Notes under the pieces: model-generated
What the model was told of the DNA's origin: nothing
Databases searched by the model: none
The model's input: only the letters and a program-made list of their open reading frames with translations
Position numbers and translations under genes: made by a program
Source of the DNA: Agrypnia vestita
Lineage: Eukaryota; Arthropoda; Insecta; Trichoptera; Phryganeidae
Direction: 5' to 3'
Assembly: GCA_016648135.1 (NCBI GenBank)
Contig: JADDOH010002285.1
Location: 1 to 64,000, forward strand
Length of the DNA: 64,000 bases
In this document: positions 11,901 through 20,510 of the stretch, in pieces
How the letters are laid out: every line of letters begins with the position of its first letter
Numbering within the stretch: position 1 is the stretch's first letter

Positions 11901-14010
11901 CGGCAGATATACAGAATTCTAATTTTGTTCGCTGCTGCGGATGTTTAAAGTGTGATGATCAGATATCTGGAAAATTTTATTGACTGGCAACTCTCCACTA
12001 GAACCGTTCACTTTACAATATATTCACTAAACTCAGTCAATCAAGCTAGCTAATGCTAACGGACAATTCACAGCACAGGCTGGCCGATATGTCGGTGAGC
12101 CTCGAAGGCGCGCGGCTGCTGGTGTGGAAGGCTGCGGAGGATCTGGACCGGGGGCTATCCTGCCGCCGACAGTGTTCCACGGCTAAAGTGGCAGCTAGCA
12201 CCTGCGCCGCGCTCGTCACGGACCACTGCGTGCAGATCCTGGGCGGCATGGGTCTGGTCAGGGGACTGGCGGCTGAAAGGCACTACAGGTAGGCAAAAAT
12301 TACCTTTCCTCTCCTATGCTGTATACTGACCTAACATTGCTTCTTATTATGTTAATATCTCTATAATAAATATATTAAATACAGAGTTCATATTTTAGGT
12401 ATTCTTCTAAAATATATTTATGTATTCGGTAAAATAATTTATTATAATAAATAAGAGAGCTATTCCACAATAGTTTACAGGTGGAAAATGTTCAAGTAAC
12501 CAAGACCTAATATCAATCGTTATGCAGTTACGTAACATCGAAGTTAGCATTTTTTTTTTTCAATATTTCTGCCTTATATTTTACAAAACGTTCAAATATC
12601 ATTACAGTAACTTATATTGATTTATTTCAATATAAGTTGAATAAAATGATAAAAAACCCTGCAGAAAATCGAATTGGAATTTTAAGGTTTTTATCATTTT
12701 ATTTGATTTGTAATAAAGGGAATGAATTTTTCATATTCAATATAAGTTACCGTAATAATAGCCCAACATTTTACGAACAGTAAGTCAGAAATATTGAAAA
12801 AAAAATGCCAACTTTGATGTTGCATATCTCCATAACTATTGATATTACGTCTTGGTTGGTTGAACATTTTCGACTCATAATTAAAGTATTGTGGACTAGC
12901 TCTGTTACGCCCTATGTAAGTATTTACCAGGCACTGCAAAATAAAATGTTTTCTCTGTGAAAATGACAATAATTTGTCAAAACATCAGAGGCGTGCAGTG
13001 AGAACAAGAAGCGTGACTATTATTTAAACATGTATTTAGAAGAAAAAAAATTGAAATTGAAAACTATTATAAAATATTAAAATCTGAATATAATATGTTA
13101 ATTTTTGTGATAGAAATAATACGAGGCATATCTCTTATTTCAGTTTCTTTTCAAAATATATGCTTAGGAAAAAGTCATGCTTCTTGTTCGCACTGAACGC
13201 TCCTGCAATACATGTACTTACTTATCTAATGTTAAAGGGATTGCTTAAGTAGAGAAAACAACACAATTAGATGTTTTCCAATCGAGATTATTGTCTTTTT
13301 CTCGTGCCTGTCTGGTTATCAAACAATTATTAGCGTTATTAGTAGCGATCATGTTGGCCATCTTTATCTTTCTATTACGGAGAAGATTTTTTCTCACTCG
13401 CATTTCAAGGTCTTTCAACACCCGAGCTGCAGTAATTTGTCCTTTGTCATTATTTTTACTACCGAATTATTCATTTTTTAAATTTTATTTGTTTATTTAT
13501 TTTAATATGAAGTATAAACACAAATCTTACATGTTTACATAATAAATTGAATTTTTTATGGACTTTGTTAGTCATGTAGACTTCAGTGAAGAGAAGCTCT
13601 TGAGTCTGATGAGTGAGCCTCATTTTTTATTTTGTATATAGGTACATATGTGAATCATTTAATAATACGGGTGGTAATAGATAATTACATAATGAATAAT
13701 ATTGAAGTATTTTAAAAAAAGCTGTAAGTTTAAACAATTTATTTTAAGAAGGTTTTAATTTGTTCTGAAAAGTTATTGATGCGGCGTTTCTCGATAGGAA
13801 GATTATTGTAATAGTTAATGGCTTTATAAATATAGCGGGTCTGTATATGAGTTGTTTTAAATTTAGGCGTTATATTCTAACAACACTTCTCATTCTGTTC
13901 TTTCCAGAGACGCGAGAGTCACCCAAATATACGGAGGAGTCACCGACGTTCAGAAGATGGTCATCGCTCAGACACTCATCAAGGAATACATTTTGAAAGA
14001 CGTGAAATAG
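5776..14010 (+). CDS. ACADS-like: Acyl-CoA dehydrogenase, short-chain type (C-terminal six exons)
   Basis: Exons are 5776-5937, 6697-6763, 8536-8675, 9958-10049, 12074-12288 and 13908-14010, all GT-AG and phase-consistent, giving about 258 residues and a TAG stop. The family oxidises acyl-CoA to enoyl-CoA with FAD in the mitochondrial matrix, passing electrons to ETF. Visible family motifs are AGSD, WILNGTKSWVTS (FAD-side tryptophan), GHVGEGFKIAM, HRQAFGAPLA (FAD-contacting arginine), HRLADM, QILGGMG and AERHYRDARV. Residue by residue the nearest relative from memory is SCAD (ACADS). About 150 N-terminal residues, including any targeting peptide, are expected left of position 1; I found no exon for them in 1-5775. 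The C-terminal segment reads QIYGGVTDVQK where SCAD has EIYEGTSEIQR, so the catalytic Glu is Gly and the adjacent Thr is Val. The position used by IVD and LCAD for their alternative glutamate is Ala (codon 8645-8647). The frame is intact, so this may be a pseudoenzyme rather than a pseudogene. Confidence 0.9.
6110..6428. repeat. Minisatellite, about 30-31 bp unit, about 10 copies
   Basis: Degenerate tandem copies of GATAGTCATACAGACAGA plus a variable TGATGAAAG or TTGTTGAAG part, lying in the ACAD intron between the first and second visible exons. The open frames across it come from the repeat having no stops, not from a gene. Confidence 0.8.
6445..6600. mobile_element. Decayed GGGCC-ended MITE (PIF/Harbinger-type)
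   Basis: It begins AGGGCCAGTTGCATCTACTT and contains internal inverted copies of the TAATCTTTTGTTTAAACC type around AAAATCTATGG. It resembles the better preserved copies at 29549-29693 and 41983-42127 but is heavily diverged. Confidence 0.45.
6697..6763 (+). CDS. ACADS-like: ACAD exon: end of beta domain
   Basis: A 67-base exon encoding AFIMARDSPGIILGPREDLI and GI, with the split Arg codon at its end completed by the next exon (GIRALST, compare GIRGSST in SCAD). The acceptor is TTCTTGCAG and the donor GTAAAA. Confidence 0.88.
7407..7580 (+). mobile_element. tRNA-derived SINE
   Basis: The head shows an A-box-like TAGCCCATTGGG and, about 40 bases on, the B-box-like GGCTCGATTCCC, the two internal pol III promoter parts of tRNA genes. 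A unique body and an A-rich tail (AAAATAAAAAAAATAC) follow. It does not fold as a tRNA gene. It lies in the ACAD intron 6764-8535. Confidence 0.65.
7637..8075 (+). mobile_element. RTE-type LINE, 3' terminal fragment
   Basis: A frameshifted translation reads like the C-terminus of RTE polymerases: TYGEETMALTKKSVKKLK, then MDRVAKLKWQ, a GHVARQDATRWT-like stretch, WRPWENKRGIGRPQKRWADD and AYIQQWRDEG, followed by a GAAGAAGAAG tail. Small deletions and stops show it is inactive. A second copy in the opposite orientation is at 53305-53790. Confidence 0.8.
8095..8245. mobile_element. Single arm of the foldback MITE family
   Basis: Contains TTGTGTAAAGTGATCATTCA, then GCCAGGCGTATGATAAATCA, matching one arm of the hairpin at 4561-4948 with many changes. 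The other arm is absent. Confidence 0.5.
8410..8503. mobile_element. Short decayed GGGCC-ended MITE
   Basis: The internal AAAACGGATTGTTTGATTGG matches the centre of the copies at 29549 and 41983, and the right end CAACCGGCCC is followed by TTA. The left end is decayed. Confidence 0.5.
8536..8675 (+). CDS. ACADS-like: ACAD exon: start of C-terminal helical domain
   Basis: Encodes STCNVTLEDVRVHHDQVLG, then HVGEGFKIAMAQLDQARIGI and SSQAL. The Ala of LDQAR (codon 8645-8647) aligns with the alternative catalytic Glu of isovaleryl- and long-chain acyl-CoA dehydrogenases. The donor is GTGAGT. Confidence 0.9.
8703..9889 (-). mobile_element. MITE with GAGGGTATTAAAGC ends, split by an LTR
   Basis: The ends are inverted: GAGGGGTATAAAAGTAAGGC at 8703 and CTTTAATACCCTC ending at 9889. 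Internal matches in the opposite orientation lie at about 31420-31765 and 39330-39640 (shared ATGAAGCGGCCATTTTGTCA-like core). It is interrupted at 8970-9561 by a solo LTR. It occupies most of the ACAD intron between 8676 and 9957. Confidence 0.65.
8970..9561 (+). mobile_element. Solo LTR, Gypsy-type, inside a MITE
   Basis: The 592-bp insert starts TGTAACGAGGC and ends ACACGTGACA (canonical TG..CA) and is flanked by the 4-bp direct repeat ATAT (8966-8969 and 9562-9565). The limits were fixed by comparing the interrupted MITE with its uninterrupted relatives. It contains a TATA-like CTATAAAAGCC near 9097 and an AATAAA in GGAATAAACCG. No internal retrotransposon sequence is present, so it is a recombined solo LTR. 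The CGTGACAATAT end is also seen at 62011-62025. Confidence 0.75.
9958..10049 (+). CDS. ACADS-like: ACAD exon: helical domain with the RQAFG motif
   Basis: Encodes ISQAALDCAVEYALHRQAFG followed by APLAQISAVQ. It begins with GT completing a Gly codon whose G comes from the previous exon. The acceptor is TTATTTCGCAG and the donor GTTTGT. Confidence 0.88.
10160..10205 (-). mobile_element. SINE fragment with B box
   Basis: Read on the minus strand it contains GAGGTTCGAATCCGTGACC, a B-box match, with a plus-strand T-run just before it (10148-10161) that would be its A-tail. Only a short tRNA-like piece remains. Confidence 0.4.
10372..10527. mobile_element. 156-bp MITE with TAA target duplication
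   Basis: The inverted ends GGCTGGTGCCACACTGCGCA and TGCACAGTGTGGCACCGCC (one near-match pair) are flanked by direct TAA on both sides (10369-10371 and 10528-10530), as PIF/Harbinger elements do. Only one copy is seen in this window. Confidence 0.7.
10528..11552. other. ACAD intron sequence, nothing recognised apart from a LINE tail
   Basis: AT-rich intronic DNA between the fourth and fifth visible ACAD exons. At about 10903-10950 a plus-strand TTCATTTATATGTATAAATA stretch with an A-run repeats the 3' end of the LINE at 2428-3470, so it is a very short truncated insertion. Confidence 0.5.
11553..11880 (+). mobile_element. Tigger/pogo-type DNA transposon fragment (left end)
   Basis: Starts CAGTAGAGGCTCGATTATCC, the characteristic inverted-terminal sequence of Tigger/pogo elements, followed by subterminal CGATTATCCGG repeats. 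No right-hand terminal repeat is visible before the next exon, so the right limit is uncertain. Confidence 0.55.
12074..12288 (+). CDS. ACADS-like: ACAD exon: helical domain with QILGGMG
   Basis: Encodes HRLADMSVSLEGARLLVWKA, then a Cys-rich variable part, then TDHCVQILGGMG and AERHY, with a split Arg codon at the end. The start at 12074 after TTCACAG is chosen because it aligns HRLADM with FKLADM of SCAD without a gap. The exon is much more GC-rich than its introns. Confidence 0.9.
12456..12914. mobile_element. Palindromic MITE family, copy A
   Basis: The ends GAGCTATTCCACAATAG and ATTGTGGACTAGCTC are inverted, and inner blocks mirror each other (TTTCAATATTTCTG against CAGAAATATTGAAA; CAGTAACTTATATTG against CAATATAAGTTACCG; a central ATGATAAAAA..TTTTTATCAT). 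Related copies: 17071-17578, 23997-24519, 37424-37939, 54755-55250, and partial copies at 57260-58003 and 16690-16770. It is in the ACAD intron 12289-13907. Confidence 0.7.
13460..13880 (-). mobile_element. LINE 3' terminal fragment (jockey/CR1-like)
   Basis: The minus strand reads PKFKTTHIQTRYIYKAINYY, then NNLPIEKRRINNFSEQIKTF and a stop, a typical end of a non-LTR polymerase, followed by an AT-rich 3' UTR ending in AAATAAATAAACAAATAAAA. Different family from 2428-3470. Confidence 0.55.
13908..14010 (+). CDS. ACADS-like: ACAD terminal exon, catalytic glutamate replaced
   Basis: Encodes DARVTQIYGGVTDVQKMVIA, then a short lysine-rich tail and the TAG stop. The Gly codon GGA at 13933-13935 sits where SCAD and MCAD have the catalytic Glu (GAA or GAG); a single A-to-G change explains it. 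There is no SKL-type peroxisomal signal at the end. Confidence 0.92.
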
Positions 14011-14210
14011 TCTTAAACATGAATAGCAGAAAAGTAATGTTTTTTTATTTATTTTATTAAAATCGTTGAAAGTCTAATTTTGTATCAAACTTTTACATTC
14101 TTATATAATTATATTTGTTGTACTTGGAGTTGTGTACACAATCGTTTAACACTCATTTTGTGATATATGGATTAAGGAAAATTGCACATTAAATATTACA
14201 TATTTATAAT

Positions 14211-14216
14211 AATAAA
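14211..14216 (+). terminator. Candidate polyadenylation signal of the ACAD gene
   Basis: AATAAA about 200 bases after the TAG stop, followed by a GTGT/T-rich stretch. Confidence 0.5.
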
Positions 14217-14753
14217 AAATGTGTACAATTATTTTGGTATTATTTCATTATTATAGCTTTTGCACTTTGCGTTAGGGGTAAATGTATTTGTGCATTTTGC
14301 GTGTGCATGTGAAGACGCATACATTTATGCCCAATCTATCTGCGCACGACTCCACGTATTGCTTGTTTGCTTCCTGGACACATGAAAGCAAAAATTCGCG
14401 ACTGAGACATCTTTTTTTAAACGCTAGAGAATGTTTAAATTAGACCTTTTTACTTATACCATCGTCGCATCTCTTTGAGTAATTACAGTTTCTTTTCCAT
14501 TCTTACTTTCACTTTTCTTGTTGGCAAACTAGTGCAAAGTAGTTAACGTTTAGAGTGTTCGGGAAGTTCCTGTAACCATGATTTTACGGAAGTGTTGTAT
14601 TGATAAATCAGGTACCCATTCCTTGGCAAGTTTTTTTTTTATCTTATATCAAGGACACATTGAAATATCATTCAAAATTTATATTAATGATGTGTATCGT
14701 GCGTATTCACTATCGCTATTCATCTTTTTATTTGATTAATATTTCTCGAAGTA

Positions 14754-16551
14754 GGGGAGGGTGGGGCGTGTTGTGACAAATTTATGAAAAAAGGTGTTGT
14801 GGAAGAATCTTTAATAATATCAAAAACATTACATTTCAGTTGAATCAAACAATTCTTCACCTATAAAAAATTAGCATTATTGACCATGTCACCAAAAGGA
14901 CAACGCAACAAAATACGGTTTTTCAAAATATGGGAACTGACCCCTCGGGTGGGGCAAGTTGTGACAAGGGTGGGGCAGGTTGTGACGAACTAATCGTCAA
15001 ATATTGTTGTAATTTACGTAACAAAAAAATGTTACGAACAATTAATTGTACAAGTAGTAACATGTTTTATAATTAACTGTCAACAAATAAACAAAATTTG
15101 TACTCTTATTAACTGTGGTAAGAAAATTCTGTAATCTATTAAAATTATTTTTTGCCAGTCAAACAAAAGACATAAATACAATCTTGGGTAAATTTGTCCA
15201 TTCCAGAACATAGCTCATTACACCATCTCTGGCATTTTATGCACCTCACCACCTTTTACCCGAAATATCATTAGAACAAGGGTTTTTACAAGCAATGCAT
15301 TGCTCATCTTCTTCATTCTTCATCGCTGTCGTCAGTTTCCATGATAGGTGGCTCCTCTTCAGTCTCGCTGGATGAAGACGATACTAGAATTCGTTCATTC
15401 ACTCCGATAGTCTCTTTCTTGGGCAGTTTTTTCTTTATTTCCGCTTTTGATTTATTGGGTGCTTATTTTTTTTAGTTCCTTTTGTGATTTGACTTTCGCA
15501 ACTTTTCGCCTTTATTTTCCTTTCTTAGATTATCGTCCAATTCTTCCTTATTTTTTACTGGCGTGTCAGTTAAAATTACGCTTTAAATTTTCTTTCTACT
15601 ACGTAGGTTCTTTCTTGGATTAGCTTTAGGTAATAGCCGGATTTGTTCTGGTGTTCAATGGTGTTGTCCAATTTTCGTGAATTTTGATCATATTTTGACA
15701 TGCATACTTATATGCAAGCTTTTTCGCATCAGCTGTGGTCAAACCATAATAAACTTTACTACATTTTGCAATGTCATCTCCGAGTTATTTTTCTTGGCAT
15801 GGGTAAAAATTTGTCCCGGGTTGCAATAGCCCACCTTAGAATTTACAAACGGAAGGGCTTTTTTCCAATCTATGAATCGTTTTAGTGTCATATATGACAA
15901 TTACAATTGGCACCAAAAGACACCGCGGCTTTTCGAAGAGACACGTTTGTAGCCTCTATCTCAGCGGCAGTGAGTTTATAAACACTTTCGGGAATTTCAC
16001 CCTTCTTCGTTTTTTAATGTAGTTTCGCACCATTTTGAATCCTTGAAGAAAACGAATAAAAAAAGTAAAGTAAAAATAATAATTGAACTGTACAGTTTCA
16101 CATCTAATAATTGTTTTATTAAAAATAAAATTTTAATTATTTCGAAGGGGCTTGTTGTGACAGTCACAACTAGCCTCCACATTTTTGTAACAACTCGCCC
16201 CATACGATCATTTTATATTAAAATGTCTACGAAAGTGAATTTATTTACCGCGAGGTTTTCCTTTATTGCTGATAATACAGCCAAAAGACACAACATTTGG
16301 TAAATAAAATGTAAAATAACTCACCTGGTATTGGTTAAACAACAGAACACTTGGAATCAGTGCAGAAAAAGTTAGTTTAGTACCTCAAAATCAAACTTTA
16401 TCATTTAACTTTAATGAAATCAACCGCACGGCTCCAATATTTTGATAGCAACTGACGCTACGGAGTTCGCATGAAATGAATCTATGCGGGTAACGCTAAG
16501 TCAAATGGCACGAATTTTAAACGCCTTGTCACAACACGCCCCACCCTCCCC
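14754..16551 (-). mobile_element. Pogo-like DNA transposon with eroded transposase
   Basis: The 26-bp terminal inverted repeats are identical (GGGGAGGGTGGGGCGTGTTG plus TGACAA at 14754-14779; complement at 16526-16551) and flanked by TA on both sides, the Tc1/mariner-type target. On the minus strand, pieces of a pogo/jerky-like transposase remain: a start MVRNYIKKRRR and a helix-turn-helix-like IEATNVSLRKAAVSFGAN (about 16030-15900), a LTTADAKKLAYKYA segment (about 15740-15690), a basic then acidic linker (about 15460-15300), and a C-terminal zinc-finger-like CIACKNPC ... CIKCQRWCNELC (15300-15190). These lie in different frames, and the DDE catalytic core is missing, so the copy is non-autonomous. 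Total length is 1,798 bp. Copies of the end motif GGTGGGGCAAGTTGTGACAA also occur inside. Confidence 0.82.
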
Positions 16552-16689
16552 TACGAAAATTGAATTATTTATAGAATTAGTAAGTAGTCCTGTCCATAGA
16601 GGGTGGTATGTAATCTTAAACATCAGTTGAACATATTCAGATTTAATAGTGTTGGAATCAATTAAATGTCAAAATTTCACCCAAGTGTA

Positions 16690-16770
16690 AATAATATTTT
16701 CTATTCGAAATTGAATGTAGAAGACTCCCTGAAGTTTTTACTACTAGCTAATAGACACCCTGTATAATAT
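16690..16770. mobile_element. Palindromic MITE family, terminal fragment
   Basis: Contains CTACTAGCTAATAGACACCC next to TGTATAAT, an end of the family listed at 37424-37939, plus a TTTTCTATTCGAAATT block shared with 54790-54830. Only one end is present. Confidence 0.5.
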
Positions 16771-16859
16771 TCATCTTGACAAAATTGTTGAAGTGTACAA
16801 TGATATTTAATGGCAGTCTAGACTTTATCGTTAAGGAAACGCAAACCAACAACAATTTC

Positions 16860-17040
16860 AGGTTATTTCGTCTTTGACCAATTCTATTTCAACCAATCTC
16901 TTTCGATTTCAAAAACTATTTATATTACGATTGAGCTAAATCTGCATCAAGAAATGCGTTTTTTTCCATTGCCAGCTTAAAAAAAAATCTTTTTTTTTAA
17001 GAAACGGAGTGTACCTACAGATTCTTTTAAAATACATTTA
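16860..17040 (+). repeat. Interspersed repeat shared with 31810-31925
   Basis: Both places contain GCTAAATCTGCATCAA followed by TTTTTCATTGCCAGCTT, then A-rich sequence and GTGTACCTACC-like ends. The family is not identified. Confidence 0.5.
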
Positions 17041-17070
17041 AATATTATTTAATGTGTAGAAATATTATAT

Positions 17071-17578
17071 ACAGGGTTGTTTGTAAAACATTTATAACCT
17101 CGCAGGGCTATATTCCTGCCTTGATTTTGAGTCAAAAATGTTCAAGCTATTATGACCTAATATTAATAGTTAAGGAGATATGCGACATCAAAGTTTGCAT
17201 TTTTTGTTTAATATTTCTGAATTATGTTTTGTACAACGTTGGACTATCATTACAGTAACTTATATCGAATATGAAAAATTCATTCCCTTTAATATAATTC
17301 AAATAAAAAAACAAAAACCTTCAAATTCCAATTGGAATGTTTTCCAATTGGAATTTTTTCAGGGTTTTTATCATTTTATTCAACTTATTTTTCGTAATCT
17401 ATTTGAGTTACTGTAATGATGGTCCAACGTTTTACAAAAAATAAGTCAGAAATATTGAAAAAAAAATGCAAACTTTGATGTCGCATATCTCCATAACTAT
17501 TGATATTAGATCATAATAGCTTCAACATTTTCGACTCATAATCATGGCAGGAATAGAGTCCTGCGAAGTTAAAAAACG
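17071..17578. mobile_element. Palindromic MITE family, copy B
   Basis: Same mirror structure as copy A. AACATTTTTGACTCAAAATC-like outer blocks, TTTAATATTTCTGAATTATG and GTCAGAAATATTGAAAAAAA mirror each other around a central AATTCCAATTGGAA. The ends are eroded compared with copy D. Confidence 0.68.
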
Positions 17579-17900
17579 GACAAGATTTTTCATCATTAAT
17601 TGGTAAAAACAAAAAAAAAGCAATATATTTATTGATAATTATAAAAATTCTGACTCAGATGGTGACACCAGCCAATCCTGCAAATTGTCAATAATTATAG
17701 CTCTAATTATGAGAGTGGAAATACAAGCTACTTCTACTAAATCCATTTTGAAATTGATCACTTTTATGCGGCATTATGCCGCAGTGCGCTCGTCTGCTGT
17801 TTTTAAATTTTTTGCCGCGCGTCAAAAGGTCGCAGGTTTTTCGCCGTGCGGCGAAAAATTCGTAGTGCGCGCCAAGCCTAAGGCCGCCACTGTCCCTTGT

Positions 17901-18597
17901 GCCCGAATTCAGAGTCAATACATAGTGATTTAAAGGTTAAGGTACGCCTTAAAAGCGAAATTTTCAGTACAAAATAACACTGTTAACCGGTTGGATGCCG
18001 TGCAATTTCGCGCACGATTGCTGTTTTTTAGACACTTTTTTGTGATGGTTATACTCATGTAAAAATCAACAATAATCGCTAAAAAGTTGCAGTTTCTGGT
18101 TTCTCAATATACAGAATTGAATAATTACTTATTCTTAAAAATGAAAAAAAGTAACGAAATTTTCTGTCAGAAATGTACGCACATGTTTATCGAATAAAAA
18201 CAATGGAAGCAATGACACTAAAGATATTGTATTTCAATATTTTCGTTTTAAATACATCAAAGAATATAAAAATACTTAATTTTAACACTTTTTTATTTAA
18301 AAATACATTTTCTTAACATATAAATAACACAATTAATGCGCGGTTTTAAGACGACATTTGAAACGATTTTTTGTCCGGTTTGAGCGGCAAATGAGGTCAC
18401 TTGACAAATAGAACTCGTTCATCCATTCAAAAACTTGAGATACAACCAATAAGAAGCTTTAAAAACCCATAAACGCAGGTAAAATAGGCCGAATTCGCAT
18501 ACGTGTCTAGGGAGCGCAGATGTGCGCTCCAGCACCCGACCGGTTAAGGCGTACCTTAACCTTTAAATCATATACGTATTGACTCTGAATTCGGGCC
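17901..18597. mobile_element. Foldback MITE arms split by a TTAA element
   Basis: The left arm GCCCGAATTCAGAGTCAATA.. to GGTTAAGGTACGCC (about 17901-17949) and the right arm GGCGTACCTTAACC.. to ..TGACTCTGAATTCGGGC (about 18548-18597) are reverse complements over about 50 bp. Between them sits the TTAA-flanked element 17987-18543. The arms look like a palindromic MITE whose centre received the second element. Confidence 0.65.
17987..18543. mobile_element. piggyBac-type MITE with TTAA duplication
   Basis: A 557-bp element flanked by TTAA at 17983-17986 and 18544-18547. Its ends are imperfect inverted repeats (CCGGTTGGATGCCGTGC on the left; complement of GCTCCAGCACCCGACCGG on the right). No transposase frame is present. 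TTAA duplication is diagnostic of piggyBac-type transposition; the family assignment is inferred. Confidence 0.65.
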
Positions 18598-18707
18598 TTA
18601 GACTCCGAAGAACCGCATCGGCGTAGTTACGCCACTGAAAAGGCCGGCCTTGAATTTTCAGCAAATTGATTCATATCACCTACCCCAATGGTGTCTCCTA
18701 TTGCTTG

Positions 18708-19672
18708 CCCAACGTAACTTGGCGTGCGGCGACTTTGCCTAACCCCTCGCCCTGTCATTCAGTTCAATTTCGTATTTGCTCGGGAGCTGTGACATCTTGA
18801 TTACCAATATATACTGAATTATTATGTCCAAAACATCCAAAACAGTCCGGGATGGTGTAAGAACAGTTTCCAATGAAGTATTAAAGTTTCGCGAAGCTGA
18901 AAAAGCAAATAATGGACCGATATTACCGTTTGAAAGATTGACAGATAGAGCGGCCACCATTACTGTTTCGTTTCTTTAGTGTTGCCCGACCAAATTTCTA
19001 TTAAAGGCTCTGACACCGGTCACCGGACATTCTGTACATTATGTATTGTTTTTTTTTTCTTTCAATTCAATTCAATTTATTTATTGATAATATGTATATT
19101 ACAAACAAAATGTTTAAGGCATACATATTAGGAAGTATATATCAAAATAAAATAACAAATTAAAAATAACATAAAATCTGGTCAAAGGTGTAGGAGAATC
19201 CCGCTTCGGAAAAACCCCTCAGACACATGGAATATATCAATACCCAAAGCGATTTTGTTCAGCATATCTGTGGCTCTTCCAATAGGCATAACCATCGGCA
19301 GGTCGGTCCTGTATATTGGAATGTGAAACAATCTATGCTGACGATGTCTAATGTAATTATCAGGAACATACAAAGCAATGCTCTGCATAATTTCAGGATT
19401 ATCGATCATACCGCGCAACAATCGATAAAAATGTGTATTCAAATACACATTCCTTCTAGTCTCTAGACTATTGTAGCCAAGCATACCCTGGAGAAACTCG
19501 GTTGGGTAAAGCCAAAGATAATGCCCGTACTCTCTCATGTAGAGATATCTCAGAAACTTTTTTTGGACTTTCTCCACCGTAAGAGAGTACTTGCCCTCTT
19601 GTGTACCCCTGACCCTGACAACTTCTGTTACGCGACAGGGACGCCCTCCCTCGCGCGCCAATTTATAGTGGT
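18708..19672 (-). mobile_element. GCGTGCG-ended MITE, split by a LINE insertion
   Basis: Starts CCCAACGTAACTTGGCGTGCG and ends GCGCGCCAATTTATAGTGG. The unsplit relatives are 27305-27708, 28417-28858, 42136-42507 and 53893-54325 (about 400-450 bp). Here the sequence breaks after ATTATGTATTG near 19049 and resumes at CCCTGACAACTTCTG near 19611; the material between is a LINE fragment. No transposase is seen and the superfamily is unassigned. Confidence 0.7.
19049..19610 (-). mobile_element. 5'-truncated LINE inside a MITE
   Basis: The minus-strand frame reads like a polymerase C-terminus (VEKVQKKFLRYLYMREYGHY, then FLQGMLGYNSLETRRN, LLRGMIDNPEIMQ, VPDNYIRHRQHRLFHIP and NKIALGIDIFHV), then an A-rich tail (complement of TTTTTTTTTTCTTTC) at the lower end. 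The first residues of the longer open frame starting at 19661 belong to the MITE, not the LINE. A single-step target-primed insertion explains the structure. Confidence 0.75.
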
Positions 19673-20208
19673 ACGTCTATACCAATTGGCGCGCACGTAT
19701 CGATGTGCGTGCATTGTAAGTTTAGTTTGATTACATTGTGTATTTATTTGTTTCCGACGATAACAAATGAGTAAGACGGCCTGAAGGCTTGTTCTGGTGG
19801 AGCCATTATCGGAGCGGTATCTCCGCCGAGCTGGTCTATCTCACCTGTTGACTTTAGGGCTGTGCGGCGCGCGCACTTAGCGGCCGAGATAGCGCTCTAT
19901 CTAGCGATACTTGAACCAGGGGCGCAGCCCTATTAGCGAACAGTAATAAATTAGGTCACTTAGAAAGAAACTCGGAAAAAACTATCCGTCCGTCTTTTTA
20001 CAATCTTTCTACAATCCAATAGCTGATCTCATTCCGTTTTCTAAATTAGTATGTTTTCAAAATTGTTATTAAATAAAATGAAAATGTCAACTCTAAGCTT
20101 TTTTAATAAAATGGTCTGAATTAGATTTTTTTAAAATAGGTATTTAAGTTTAATGAAAATTAAAATTAATAAATTGCATTAAATGGTATTAAATCATCAA
20201 TCAAAATA
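19673..20208. other. Intergenic, nothing recognised
   Basis: A mix of moderately GC-rich (19790-19930) and AT-rich sequence with no supported feature. Confidence 0.4.
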
Positions 20209-20510
20209 TATATGACAGACAAAAAAACTATGACATAACACACGCCAAAACAAAAACAGGAAAATCCCGACTAATTTGCAACGGACTAAAACTATACAAT
20301 GACCTGCCACAACAGACCAAACAACTGACCACTGACAAGTTCAAAACAGAAGTGACAAAAATATTAAAACTCGGCCAACGATAAAAAAATTACCTTGTAT
20401 CCAAATTATATTATTATATTTTCTTATATTGAATCATGTAAAAATGTTACCCATAAACCTCCTAGGTTTCTATTACTTTTTATATAAAAAAAATAAAAAA
20501 AATTCACTGC
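20209..20510 (+). mobile_element. LINE 3' terminal fragment (CR1/L2-like)
   Basis: The plus strand reads HAKTKTGKSRLICNGLKLYN then DLPQQTKQLTTDKFKTEVTK and a stop, which resembles the last residues of CR1/L2-group polymerases. It is followed by a short 3' UTR and an A-rich end (ATAAAAAAAATAAAAAAAATT). Confidence 0.5.

Noticed and set aside
5776..14010. The ACAD locus as a processed or decaying pseudogene
   Set aside because: It has introns with good splice sites, correct phases and an intact frame; only the active-site residues differ.
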